Assembly: GCF_900478135.1 (NCBI RefSeq)
Contig: NZ_LS483470.1
Location: 737,501 to 801,500, forward strand
Source: Leminorella richardii
GTDB lineage: Bacteria; Pseudomonadota; Gammaproteobacteria; Enterobacterales; Enterobacteriaceae
Direction: 5' to 3'
DNA length: 64,000 nt
Below, piece after piece: positions 52,969 through 61,015 of this stretch (positions are counted from its first letter, which is position 1; each line of letters opens with the position of its first letter). A program made the translations under genes and the position numbers. The notes under the pieces are model-generated. The model was not told the DNA's origin. It saw only the letters and a list, made by a program, of their open reading frames with translations, and did no database searches.

Positions 52969-54509
52969 AAAACCTAGTCAATCGCGAACTGCCTGAGGCG
53001 ATAGCGGAAATCGGTACGCTGGCTCCTTATGCCGGAGCGTTTGCGCGAACTCCCGCAATGCGGCGCAGCGCGCCGAAGGTTAAGTGCTGCCTTCCCGGAA
53101 GCAACAAGCTGAGAGACGGGCTGGAGGCAGTCTTTGACGAGCTGCCCATTGTTGACGGCATGACGCTGTCGTTTCATCACCACTTTCGCAACGGCGACAG
53201 TCTGGTTAATCAGGTGCTAGAGATTGCTGCTCGCCGCGGCCTGAAGGGGCTTAGGGTTGCACTGAGTTCAGTTTTCCCGGTGCATGCGCCGATGGTAGAG
53301 CACTTCAAAAGCGGCACAGTCGTTTATCTGGACACTGACTATATGTCCGGCCCGGTGGCGACGGCGGTATCTCAGGGCGTACTGGCTAATCCGGTAATGC
53401 TGAGAAGCCACGGTGGGCGCGCCCGCGCCATTGAGTGCGGCGATCTGCACGTTGACGTCGCGTTTATCGCCGCGCCCACGGCTGACGAGTATGGCAATCT
53501 TAACGGCACCGAAGGGCCAACCGCCTGCGGCTCTCTGGGCTACGCTTTCCCAGACGCGGAATACGCTGACTACGTAGTAGCGGTAACCGATACGCTGGTG
53601 CCCTATCCGCTGAAGACTATCTCTATTCCTCAGACTCGGGTTGATTACGTAGTGACACTGCCGTCGGTTGGCGATCCGAAAGGGATCGTGTCCGGCACAA
53701 CGCAGGTCACCAAAGATCCGGTACAGCTCAAAATCGCTTCGCTGGCGGCTAAGGCTATTGAGGCTTCAGGGCTGCTGAAGAACGGTTTTTCCTTCCAGAC
53801 CGGCGCAGGCGGTGCGTCGCTGGCGGTGGCTCACTACCTGCGTAAGATCATGCGGGAAAGATCCATTGTCGGCAGCTTCGCGCTGGGGGGCATTACCGGC
53901 TATCTGGTTTCCATGCTGGAAGAGGGGCTGTTCGAACGGCTCATCGACGTGCAGGGCTTTGACTTAGAGGCGGTGCGCTCTTTAAAAGAGAATCCGAACC
54001 ATCTGGAAGTCAGCGCCGGCATGTACGCTAGCCCGTTTAATTCCGGCTGTGTGGTCAATCAGCTGGACTGCGTCGTGCTGGGGGCAACAGAAATGGACAC
54101 CCAGTTCAACGTTAACGTGGTTACCGGCTCCAACGGTTACATCATGGGCGGCTCCGGCGGGCACAGCGATGCGGCGGCGGGAGCAAAGCTCACCATCGTC
54201 ACTGCCAACCTGATCCGCGGCCGACTGCCGATCCTGCGCGATGAGATCGTCACTATCACCACGCCGGGGGAAACGGTAGACGTGCTGGTCACCGAGTACG
54301 GTATCGCCGTTAACCCTCGCAGGCAGGATCTTATTGAGTGCCTGAGCGGGCGAGGGCTGCCGCTGAAAACCATCGAAGAGATGAAACAGCTAGCAGAAGA
54401 TATTGCCGGCGTACCCGACCCTATCGCCCTAACCGACGATGTGGTTGCCGTCGTCGAGTACCGCGATGGGACGATTATTGACGTGGTGTATAGGCCAGCA
54501 AATAAGTAA
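52965..54509 (+). CDS. citF: Citrate lyase alpha subunit
   Basis: Citrate:acetyl-ACP transferase subunit, 514 residues (E. coli 510). Characteristic stretches are VKCCLPGSNKLRDGL, the GAGGASLAVAHYL motif of the CoA-transferase fold and NGYIMGGSGGHSDAAAGA. Start and citE stop overlap in ATGA, so it is translationally coupled to citE; a frameshift in citE may therefore lower CitF synthesis. Confidence 0.95.
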   Translation: MKNLVNRELPEAIAEIGTLAPYAGAFARTPAMRRSAPKVKCCLPGSNKLRDGLEAVFDELPIVDGMTLSFHHHFRNGDSLVNQVLEIAARRGLKGLRVALSSVFPVHAPMVEHFKSGTVVYLDTDYMSGPVATAVSQGVLANPVMLRSHGGRARAIECGDLHVDVAFIAAPTADEYGNLNGTEGPTACGSLGYAFPDAEYADYVVAVTDTLVPYPLKTISIPQTRVDYVVTLPSVGDPKGIVSGTTQVTKDPVQLKIASLAAKAIEASGLLKNGFSFQTGAGGASLAVAHYLRKIMRERSIVGSFALGGITGYLVSMLEEGLFERLIDVQGFDLEAVRSLKENPNHLEVSAGMYASPFNSGCVVNQLDCVVLGATEMDTQFNVNVVTGSNGYIMGGSGGHSDAAAGAKLTIVTANLIRGRLPILRDEIVTITTPGETVDVLVTEYGIAVNPRRQDLIECLSGRGLPLKTIEEMKQLAEDIAGVPDPIALTDDVVAVVEYRDGTIIDVVYRPANK

Positions 54510-54520
54510 GTGAAAGGCCA

Positions 54521-54589
54521 GAATAGGTTCTAAAGACCTACAGAGCTCAACGGTCTGGATAGGTTTTAAAGGCCTAAGGAGCTAATCGG
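54521..54589 (+). repeat. Two imperfect 33-base direct repeats
   Basis: Units at 54521-54553 and 54557-54589 match at 26 of 33 positions with a 36-base period. Each contains ATAGGTT, TAAAG, CCTA, GAGCT and CGG in the same order, and each can fold through TAGG/CCTA. They precede the hairpin chain in the citF-citC gap. Confidence 0.75.
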
Positions 54590-54614
54590 AGGGAGAGCGT
54601 TACTCGCTTTGCTC

Positions 54615-54775
54615 GCCCTGCGGGCCAACACTTCGTGTTGTTCAACGCCTAAAGGCGTTGTCCGTTGGGGTCGACTTGGCGTAAGCCAACGACAAACCGG
54701 CTTTGCCGGTTTGAACAGCGCTTGCGCTGGCCCTGAAAGGGTGAAGCCCGAAGGGCTTCATAACAGCCCCTAGGG
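54615..54775. repeat. Chain of nine consecutive small hairpins
   Basis: Nine perfect inverted repeats stand nearly end to end: 54615-54625, 54626-54640 (CAACAC/GTGTTG), 54643-54660 (CAACGCC/GGCGTTG), 54676-54689 (TTGGC/GCCAA), 54693-54713 (CAAACCGGC/GCCGGTTTG), 54716-54729 (CAGCGC/GCGCTG), 54731-54741, 54742-54760 (TGAAGCCC/GGGCTTCA) and 54768-54775. Loops are 2-4 bases such as TTC, TAAA, TTT and GAA. The stems differ from one another, so this is not a tandem repeat of one unit. It lies between citF and citC and encodes no protein I can support. Confidence 0.85.
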
Positions 54776-54816
54776 AGGCTATGCCCGACGCACTCCCAAA
54801 GCTAATTCAGGCGTCC

Positions 54817-54866
54817 TTCCGACCGCATACAATGGCTATATAGGCATATTGTATTTACGGTCGGAA
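54817..54866. repeat. 50-base imperfect palindrome before citC
   Basis: TTCCGACCG pairs with CGGTCGGAA at the outer ends and ATACAAT with ATTGTAT further in, around GGCTATATAGGC. It resembles a small transposon end or MITE-like element, or a dyad operator for citC. It ends 42 bases before the citC start. Confidence 0.6.
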
Positions 54867-54908
54867 TATCCGCCAATGCCGATTTAGAATAGATCCTCCG
54901 GAGTCCCT

Positions 54909-55919
54909 ATGAGCGACCAATACTCTTTCAACCCTCTCTTTGATCCCTCGCCCACGGCGAGCAAGGAGCTTGAATCCCTGCTCCATACCAACGGCCTAGG
55001 TCTAGAACCCAACCTATCGCAGTTTATTGAAGCTCGCTTTCAGGGTCAGCTAGTAGGCTGCGCGGGGCTTGATGGTAACGTCATCAAGTGCGTAGCGATC
55101 GATGAAGGCCACCGAGGTGGCGCGCTTAGCCTTCGGCTGCTGACCGAAGTGATGAATCTTGCCTATCGGCAGGGTGTTGAACAGCTGTTCCTCTATACCA
55201 AACCGGCTAACGTACCGCTGTTTGTAGGAGCGGGGTTTACCCCATTAGTGACAGTGCCGGAGCGGATAACGCTGATGGAAAACGGCTCTCGCGGGCTGTC
55301 TGACTACTGTAGCGAGCTGACGACTCTTCGCCAGCCGGGTAAAACAATCGGCAGCATCGTCATGAACGCCAACCCCTTTACGCTGGGGCACCTTTATCTG
55401 GTTGCGAGAGCGTTGGAACGCTGCGACTGGCTACACCTGTTCGTGGTCAAACAGGATGCATCGCGATTTGCCTACGACGATCGCCTGCGGCTTATCCGCG
55501 AGGGCATTAAGGGACTTGAGAGGATCACTCTTCATCCCGGTTCCGACTACACCATTTCCAAAGCGACTTTTCCTTCCTATTTTCTGAAAGAGCAGGGGCT
55601 GGTAGACGAATGCGCCACTGCGCTGGATCTGCTGCTGTTTCGTCAGTCCATTGCCCCCGCGCTGGGCATTAACGTGCGGTTTGTCGGCACCGAGCCCTTT
55701 GACCCAGTAACGGCTAAATACAATCTCGATATGGCGTTTTGGCTTTCCGAAGCGGATTCGCCAGCCCCGATTATTCGGGTAGAGGAGCTGCCGCGCGTTG
55801 AGGTTGACGGTGCGCCAGTGTCTGCTTCAAGAGTAAGAAAGCTGCTGGATGAGGGTAACGAAGCCGCTGTCGCTCGGCTGGTGCCGAGGACGACGTTTGA
55901 CTTCTTGTTTAATCAATAA
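54909..55919 (+). CDS. citC: [Citrate (pro-3S)-lyase] ligase
   Basis: Acetylates the citrate lyase prosthetic group with ATP, switching the enzyme on. The 336-residue protein has an N-terminal GNAT-like part (EGHRGGALSLRLL), then the nucleotidyltransferase motif MNANPFTLGHLYLVARAL. E. coli CitC is 352. CCTCCGGAG stands just before the ATG. It starts the citCXG block, set apart from citDEF by the 400-base hairpin region. Confidence 0.94.
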   Translation: MSDQYSFNPLFDPSPTASKELESLLHTNGLGLEPNLSQFIEARFQGQLVGCAGLDGNVIKCVAIDEGHRGGALSLRLLTEVMNLAYRQGVEQLFLYTKPANVPLFVGAGFTPLVTVPERITLMENGSRGLSDYCSELTTLRQPGKTIGSIVMNANPFTLGHLYLVARALERCDWLHLFVVKQDASRFAYDDRLRLIREGIKGLERITLHPGSDYTISKATFPSYFLKEQGLVDECATALDLLLFRQSIAPALGINVRFVGTEPFDPVTAKYNLDMAFWLSEADSPAPIIRVEELPRVEVDGAPVSASRVRKLLDEGNEAAVARLVPRTTFDFLFNQ

Positions 55920-55928
55920 GGCTAAGTA

Positions 55929-56459
55929 ATGACGGAACACAAAGTCACATTGGAGCAGATGCTGGACTGCCGCGAGAGGCGAGTCGAACGGCAAAAAGAG
56001 GCGAGACTGCGCTTTGGCGCTCCCGTTGTGTCTATCACGCTGGTTTGGCCGGGCGAGGTGAAGGATTCCCCTGAGTCGCGCTATGCCATGGAGCAGGCGC
56101 TTTGCGCTCTGGACGACGCGTTTGAGCAGTTAAATCTTTCTCCCAACTTCCGTCAGCGTGAGCTTTCCGTTACCGGACCAGAGGCTATCTATAGCGTCAA
56201 TATGGACACCGTTACCCTTAAGCGCCTGTGTACTGAGTTAGAAGAGAAGCATCCCCTTGGGCGGCTGTGGGATATGGACGTTATCGACAGCGATGGGCGA
56301 CCCGTCTCCCGCTCGGATATTGGGCTACCGTCGCGTCGCTGCCTGCTGTGTGACCAACCTGCTCACGTCTGTGCTCGCTCTCGGGCGCACAGTGTCGATC
56401 AATTACTGGAAGCCATCCACCGGAGGATCCATGCGTTTAAGCAGTCAGCTGGCGTCTGA
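55929..56459 (+). CDS. citX: Apo-citrate lyase phosphoribosyl-dephospho-CoA transferase
   Basis: Attaches the prosthetic group precursor to the CitD serine. The 176-residue protein (E. coli 183) has VTGPEAIYSVNMDT, the HPLGRLWDMDVID segment and a Cys pair in RRCLLCDQPAHVC. It begins nine bases after citC and runs 29 bases into citG. Confidence 0.94.
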   Translation: MTEHKVTLEQMLDCRERRVERQKEARLRFGAPVVSITLVWPGEVKDSPESRYAMEQALCALDDAFEQLNLSPNFRQRELSVTGPEAIYSVNMDTVTLKRLCTELEEKHPLGRLWDMDVIDSDGRPVSRSDIGLPSRRCLLCDQPAHVCARSRAHSVDQLLEAIHRRIHAFKQSAGV

Positions 56460-57372
56460 TACAGCCTACTATACGAGTGCTTCTCTCAGCGATGAGCAGC
56501 TTGCCCTATGGGGAAAGGCGCTTGGTCGTCTGGCTCATCGAGCCATGATGGAGGAAGTCTTGCTGACGCCTAAACCGGGGCTGGTGGACAGGCGCAACAG
56601 CGGTTCGCATCGGGATATGGATCGTCACTCGTTCGCTCGAAGCGCCCGCGCCATCGCTGACGGCCTGCCGGAGTTTGTTTACCTGGGCTACGCGCTGGGG
56701 GATATGCCCGCCTCTGAGGTGCTGTCGGCCCTAAGGGAGCCGGGCATGGTCTGCGAGCGCTCTATGCTCCGAGCTACCGACGGAGTGAACACTCACAAGG
56801 GGGCGATATTTGCCTTTGGCCTGCTGTGTGCGGCTGCGGGCAGACTGCTAGCGCGAAGCGCAGAGGTTGAGGCCTATACGCTGTGCCAAGAGGTGGCGGA
56901 CATGTGTGAGGGGCTGGTAGCGCGAGAGCTTGCTCTGGTAAAAGAGGCAAGAACTGCCGGGGAGCGATTCTACCTGCGCTACGGGTTCACCGGCGCGCGG
57001 GGCGAGGCTGAATCAGGCTTTGCCACAGCCCTGAATCACGGGCTTCCTGTTTATCGGGAAAGTCTGCATAAAGGATGGAGCAGTGAGCGGTCGCTGCATC
57101 AGGCGCTGCTGGTACTGATGGCACACAATGATGATACCAATCTGGTCTCGAGGGGTGGCGTTGAAGGACTAACGTATGCCAAGAAACAGGCTCAGGCTCT
57201 GCTCAAGGACGGCGGCATGACGGATTCGCGGGCTAAAGAGCGTCTTGCGGCGATGGACGACGCCTTTATCGCGAAAAACCTCAGCCCCGGCGGTAGTGCC
57301 GATCTGCTGGCAGTGGTTTGGTTTTTAGCGCACCTCCCTAAAGTAATAAGCACCGAAATAATAAGTAAGTAG
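56431..57372 (+). CDS. citG: 2-(5''-triphosphoribosyl)-3'-dephospho-CoA synthase
   Basis: Makes the citrate lyase prosthetic group precursor from ATP and dephospho-CoA. The 313-residue product carries LLTPKPGLVDRRNSGSHRDM, GVNTHKGAIFAFG and AHNDDTNLVSRGG, the CitG/MdcB signature. I start at the ATG at 56431 (CGGAGG 5 bases upstream), inside the end of citX in another frame; the frame is open to 56257 but overlaps citX coding. E. coli CitG is 292. Confidence 0.93.
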   Translation: MRLSSQLASDTAYYTSASLSDEQLALWGKALGRLAHRAMMEEVLLTPKPGLVDRRNSGSHRDMDRHSFARSARAIADGLPEFVYLGYALGDMPASEVLSALREPGMVCERSMLRATDGVNTHKGAIFAFGLLCAAAGRLLARSAEVEAYTLCQEVADMCEGLVARELALVKEARTAGERFYLRYGFTGARGEAESGFATALNHGLPVYRESLHKGWSSERSLHQALLVLMAHNDDTNLVSRGGVEGLTYAKKQAQALLKDGGMTDSRAKERLAAMDDAFIAKNLSPGGSADLLAVVWFLAHLPKVISTEIISK

Positions 57373-57375
57373 TCG

Positions 57376-57837
57376 CTACTCTATCAGTACCGTCATTTCC
57401 TGCTTAGCGTTCTGCATAGACACGATAGTTTTAAACGATTTGATGTTGCCCGAGGCGAAAAACAGCTCTCGGGTCAAGGCTTCGTACTCCGCCATGTCGC
57501 GGACGTTCATCACCAGCATAAAGTCAAAATCCCCCGTTACGTAGTAGACCTGCTGCACTTGAGGGCAGTTAACGAATCGCTGCTTGTCCTCCTGTAGTAG
57601 GTCGAGTCTTTCGTTCTCAATCATGACCTGAACCACAATAGTGATCGGGCGACCGACTTTACTGGAGTCCACTACGCTAACGTTAGACTTCACGATACCC
57701 GCCTCTTCCAGTGCGGCAATGCGGCGGTTAACTGCTGAAGGCGACAGATTGACGAGATCGGCAATCTGTCGCTGGGACAGACGGTTGTTTCGCTGTAACA
57801 GCGTCAGAATTTTTTTGTCGTAGAGGTCGAGCTTCAT
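57376..57837 (-). CDS. Lrp/AsnC-family transcriptional regulator
   Basis: A 153-residue regulator. The N-terminal HTH contains NNRLSQRQIADLVNLSPSAV and RRIAALEEAGIV; the C-terminal RAM (Lrp ligand) domain contains VYYVTGDFDFMLVMNV. It lies divergent to dpaL, whose substrate or a product such as an amino acid is a likely effector. Four TTGCGC words stand just upstream. Its stop is only three bases from the citG end, so it faces the cit block tail to tail. Confidence 0.88.
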   Translation of the reverse strand: MKLDLYDKKILTLLQRNNRLSQRQIADLVNLSPSAVNRRIAALEEAGIVKSNVSVVDSSKVGRPITIVVQVMIENERLDLLQEDKQRFVNCPQVQQVYYVTGDFDFMLVMNVRDMAEYEALTRELFFASGNIKSFKTIVSMQNAKQEMTVLIE

Positions 57838-58256
57838 GGTTTAGGTTGCCTTTTATTGCGTGATAAGCATCACATTGCGCAATTTTGTTGCGCTTAAGGA
57901 CTAAATTAGGGTGAAAGTTGCGCCTAAGCGGGCAATTTTGCGCCATTTACCTGATTAAAGCATAGTAACATCTCAATCAGTGGAAATAAGAGTGAGGAGT
58001 GGGAGAAAGGTGTCGCAGCCAAAATATATCCCACTTTGATGTCGCAAAGTAACACATTAGATAAAACAAATTAGATAGAACGCTTTGGCAAAAAGCGAGG
58101 CTCAATAAGGTTAAAGAAATCAAAACGGCTATTGAATAAATAGCGCGGGTTCCCATTGCCTTTTTACTGAGCAATAGGGCGCACGCAGTGAATGAAAGGT
58201 TATATAAAAATTTTATTTATCATTGCATTACAGGAAATGGTCACTGAGGTGTTTTC
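57838..58256. promoter_or_regulatory. Divergent promoter region of the Lrp-type gene and dpaL
   Basis: A 419-base non-coding gap. TTGCGC occurs at 57875, 57888, 57918 and 57938, a cluster within 69 bases next to the regulator gene, likely an autoregulatory array. The part nearer dpaL is AT-rich and I see no further clear motif. A 65-codon frame at 57977-58174 on the minus strand is not accepted. Confidence 0.45.
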
Positions 58257-59471
58257 ATGACGGACATTATTAACTACCAGTTTAACAATAGAAAAAAAGC
58301 CTACGGTCAGGGAACGGACTTAAGTTTGCTGAATGACAGCGTTGGCAGCGAAGTCCTCGCGTTTCATAAAAAGTTTCCTAACTATCGGGCAACGCCGCTG
58401 CGTAGGCTTCCTCACCTGAGCCAGCGGCTAGGGCTGGGATCGATTCACGTGAAGGACGAGTCTCAGCGCTTTGGTCTGAACGCGTTTAAAGGACTGGGTG
58501 GTTCCTATGCAGTAGGGAAATACTTGGCTGAAAAGCTTGGTCTGGATATTCATTCACTGACTTTTTCTGCACTTAATGCGCCAGATATTAAATCAAAGAT
58601 AGAAAACATCGTTTTCGTCACGGCGACTGACGGTAATCACGGCCGCGGCGTAGCCTGGGCGGCAGAGCAGTTGGGTCTTAAAGCGGTCGTTTTTATGCCT
58701 AAGGGATCGTCCCCGATTCGGGCGCAAAACATCCGCAACCACGGCGCGGAGTGCACCATCACCGATCTCAACTATGACGATACCGTTCGCTTGGCAAGCC
58801 AGCAGGCGGAGGAAAAGGGCTGGGTGCTGCTACAGGATACCGCTTGGGAAGGCTATGAGCAGATCCCTACCTGGATTATGCAGGGCTACGTGACGCTGGC
58901 TATCGAAGCCTATGAACAGCTGGTGGAAAGCGGCGCAGCGCTTCCAACACATCTGGTTTTACAGGCCGGAGTGGGATCTTTTGCCGGCAGCATCATGGGC
59001 TACTTTATTGAAAAGATGAAAGACAAAGCGCCTGCCGTCATCGTTGTTGAGCCCCATCAGGCGAACTGCCTGTACCGTTCTGCGGTGATTAACGACGGGC
59101 AGCCTCACAGCGTCGGCGGAGATATGGCGACACTGATGGCCGGGCTGGCCTGCGGTGAGCCCAATACCTCCTGCTGGCCGATTATTCGCGACAACGCGGT
59201 GTGCTTTATTTCTGCGGACGACAGGCTGGCGGCTAACGGCATGCGCATTCTGGCGGCGCCTCGACCCAATACTGATGAACCCTTTATTTCCGGCGAATCC
59301 GGGGCGATCGGTGCGGGGTTGATTTATGAACTGATGAGCCACGAGTGCCACCGGGAACTGCGAGAGCGCTTGGGGTTGAATGTGAACGCTCACGTTTTGC
59401 TTATCAGCACTGAGGGGGATACCTCTCCAGACGTGTATGAAGACATTGTTTGGTTTGGGCGCAGCGCCTGA
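58257..59471 (+). CDS. dpaL: Diaminopropionate ammonia-lyase
   Basis: PLP enzyme that splits 2,3-diaminopropionate (both D and L forms) to pyruvate and two ammonia. The 404-residue protein has the PLP lysine K78 in RFGLNAFKGLGGSYAVG, TDGNHGRGVAWAA, DTAWEGYEQIPTWIMQGY and a C-terminal LISTEGDT; all match E. coli YgeX (398). Downstream permease and amidohydrolase genes suggest uptake and release of the substrate. Confidence 0.94.
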   Translation: MTDIINYQFNNRKKAYGQGTDLSLLNDSVGSEVLAFHKKFPNYRATPLRRLPHLSQRLGLGSIHVKDESQRFGLNAFKGLGGSYAVGKYLAEKLGLDIHSLTFSALNAPDIKSKIENIVFVTATDGNHGRGVAWAAEQLGLKAVVFMPKGSSPIRAQNIRNHGAECTITDLNYDDTVRLASQQAEEKGWVLLQDTAWEGYEQIPTWIMQGYVTLAIEAYEQLVESGAALPTHLVLQAGVGSFAGSIMGYFIEKMKDKAPAVIVVEPHQANCLYRSAVINDGQPHSVGGDMATLMAGLACGEPNTSCWPIIRDNAVCFISADDRLAANGMRILAAPRPNTDEPFISGESGAIGAGLIYELMSHECHRELRERLGLNVNAHVLLISTEGDTSPDVYEDIVWFGRSA

Positions 59472-59649
59472 TTCATGCATTGAGACATAAGACCTGATTA
59501 CCCTACACAAAACATAAAAAAGAGGGCCAGCGTTTGAACCGTTGAGCTCTCATTCAAACAGCGGCTCTTATAAAACGGTACTGGTAAGACAGTATAGATA
59601 ATAAATAAAAAATGCGCGGCGACGCAGCATGAACAAGAGAACATCTACC

Positions 59650-60939
59650 ATGAATAAGAATAACGATCCGACTATACGCGAGTTCAAAAATCCCAAAAAG
59701 TGGCACAGTGAAGACACCGTGTGGGTGCTTGGCCTGTTTGGCACGGCGATTGGTGCCGGAGTGCTATTTTTACCCATTAACGCGGGTATCGGCGGCTTTT
59801 GGCCGCTGCTGATAGTTTTCGCGCTGGCCTTTCCCATTACTTACCTAGCCCACCGCGGGCTGGCGCGCTTTATCTACTCCTCCAACACGCCAGAAAGCAC
59901 CATTACCGACGCTATCGGTGAGCACTTCGGCGCGCTGGCGGGGAAAGTGTTTACCGTTATCTACTTCTTCGCTATCTATACCATTTTGATCATGTACGCG
60001 GTGGCTGTAACCAATACGGCACAGAGCTTTATTACTCACCAGCTGCATCTGCCAGAACCGCCCAGAGCCATAGTGTCTATTGTGCTTATCCTAGGGTTGA
60101 TGTTTATCGTGCGGCTGGGGCAGCAGATCATTATGCGAGTGATGAGTACACTGGTGTACCCTTTTATTGGCTCGCTGGTTTTTATGGCGCTGTATCTTAT
60201 TCCCCACTGGAACGGCGCTATTTTTGACACCATGGATCTGAATACCGTAGGAACGGGGCAGGGAATTTTGATGACGCTGTGGATGACCTTTCCCGTGCTG
60301 GTCATGTCTTTTAATCACTATCCTATTGTTTCGCCGATGGTGGTTCGCCAGAAGCAGCTTTACGGTATTGAAGCCGCTGACACCAAGTGTGGGCAGATTC
60401 AGATGCGTGGGATCCTGCTGATGGTGGTTGTGGTGCTGTTCTTTGTTTTGAGCTGCGTTATGAGCCTGTCGCCCCAGCAGCTGGCTGAAGCAAAGGCGCA
60501 AAACCTGTCTATTTTGTCCTATTTAGCCAACCAGTTTGATACGCCAGTTATCGCCTACCTGTCGCCAATTATTGCCTTTGTAGCCATTACTAAATCGTTT
60601 CTAGGGCACTACATTGGCGCCTATGAGTCACTGCGGGACATGATAGTCGAGACGGCAAGTGCCAAAGGAAAAGCGCCGAGCGCCAAGGCTATTAACACCG
60701 TTATCTTTGTCTTTATGGTGCTGACCTGCTGGTTTGCCGCCTATAAGAACCCTAGCATTCTGGGCATTATCGAAAGCATCAGCGGCCCTACCGGCGCGGC
60801 GATTTTGCTGCTGTTGCCGATGTACGCTATCCACAAGCTTCCGGTGCTGGCGCCCTATCGGGGCAAAATCAGCAACGTCTTTGTGACGATCATTGGCCTG
60901 ATTACTGTATCGGCCATTTTTTACGGCATGATGAAGTAA
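59650..60939 (+). CDS. HAAAP-family amino acid permease (SdaC/TdcC-like)
   Basis: A 429-residue inner-membrane amino acid:proton symporter with 11 expected spans. VWVLGLFGTAIGAGVLFLPI, TYLAHRGLARFIYS and FSFNHSPI-like MSFNHYPIVSP match E. coli SdaC throughout. Serine or threonine would be the default substrate; next to dpaL, diaminopropionate, a close serine analogue, is attractive. Start at the ATG at 59650 (AGAG upstream) or at 59629. Confidence 0.87.
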   Translation: MNKNNDPTIREFKNPKKWHSEDTVWVLGLFGTAIGAGVLFLPINAGIGGFWPLLIVFALAFPITYLAHRGLARFIYSSNTPESTITDAIGEHFGALAGKVFTVIYFFAIYTILIMYAVAVTNTAQSFITHQLHLPEPPRAIVSIVLILGLMFIVRLGQQIIMRVMSTLVYPFIGSLVFMALYLIPHWNGAIFDTMDLNTVGTGQGILMTLWMTFPVLVMSFNHYPIVSPMVVRQKQLYGIEAADTKCGQIQMRGILLMVVVVLFFVLSCVMSLSPQQLAEAKAQNLSILSYLANQFDTPVIAYLSPIIAFVAITKSFLGHYIGAYESLRDMIVETASAKGKAPSAKAINTVIFVFMVLTCWFAAYKNPSILGIIESISGPTGAAILLLLPMYAIHKLPVLAPYRGKISNVFVTIIGLITVSAIFYGMMK

Positions 60940-61015
60940 CGGTGCCCCACGGGTTGTTCAAAAAACTCTTGAATGGCCTTGTTAGAGAACACCTCATTTT
61001 ATACGGAGTTTCACT

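Noticed and set aside
54615..54775. CRISPR array
   Set aside because: The palindromes differ from each other, there is no constant repeat and no spacer pattern, and no cas gene is in the window.
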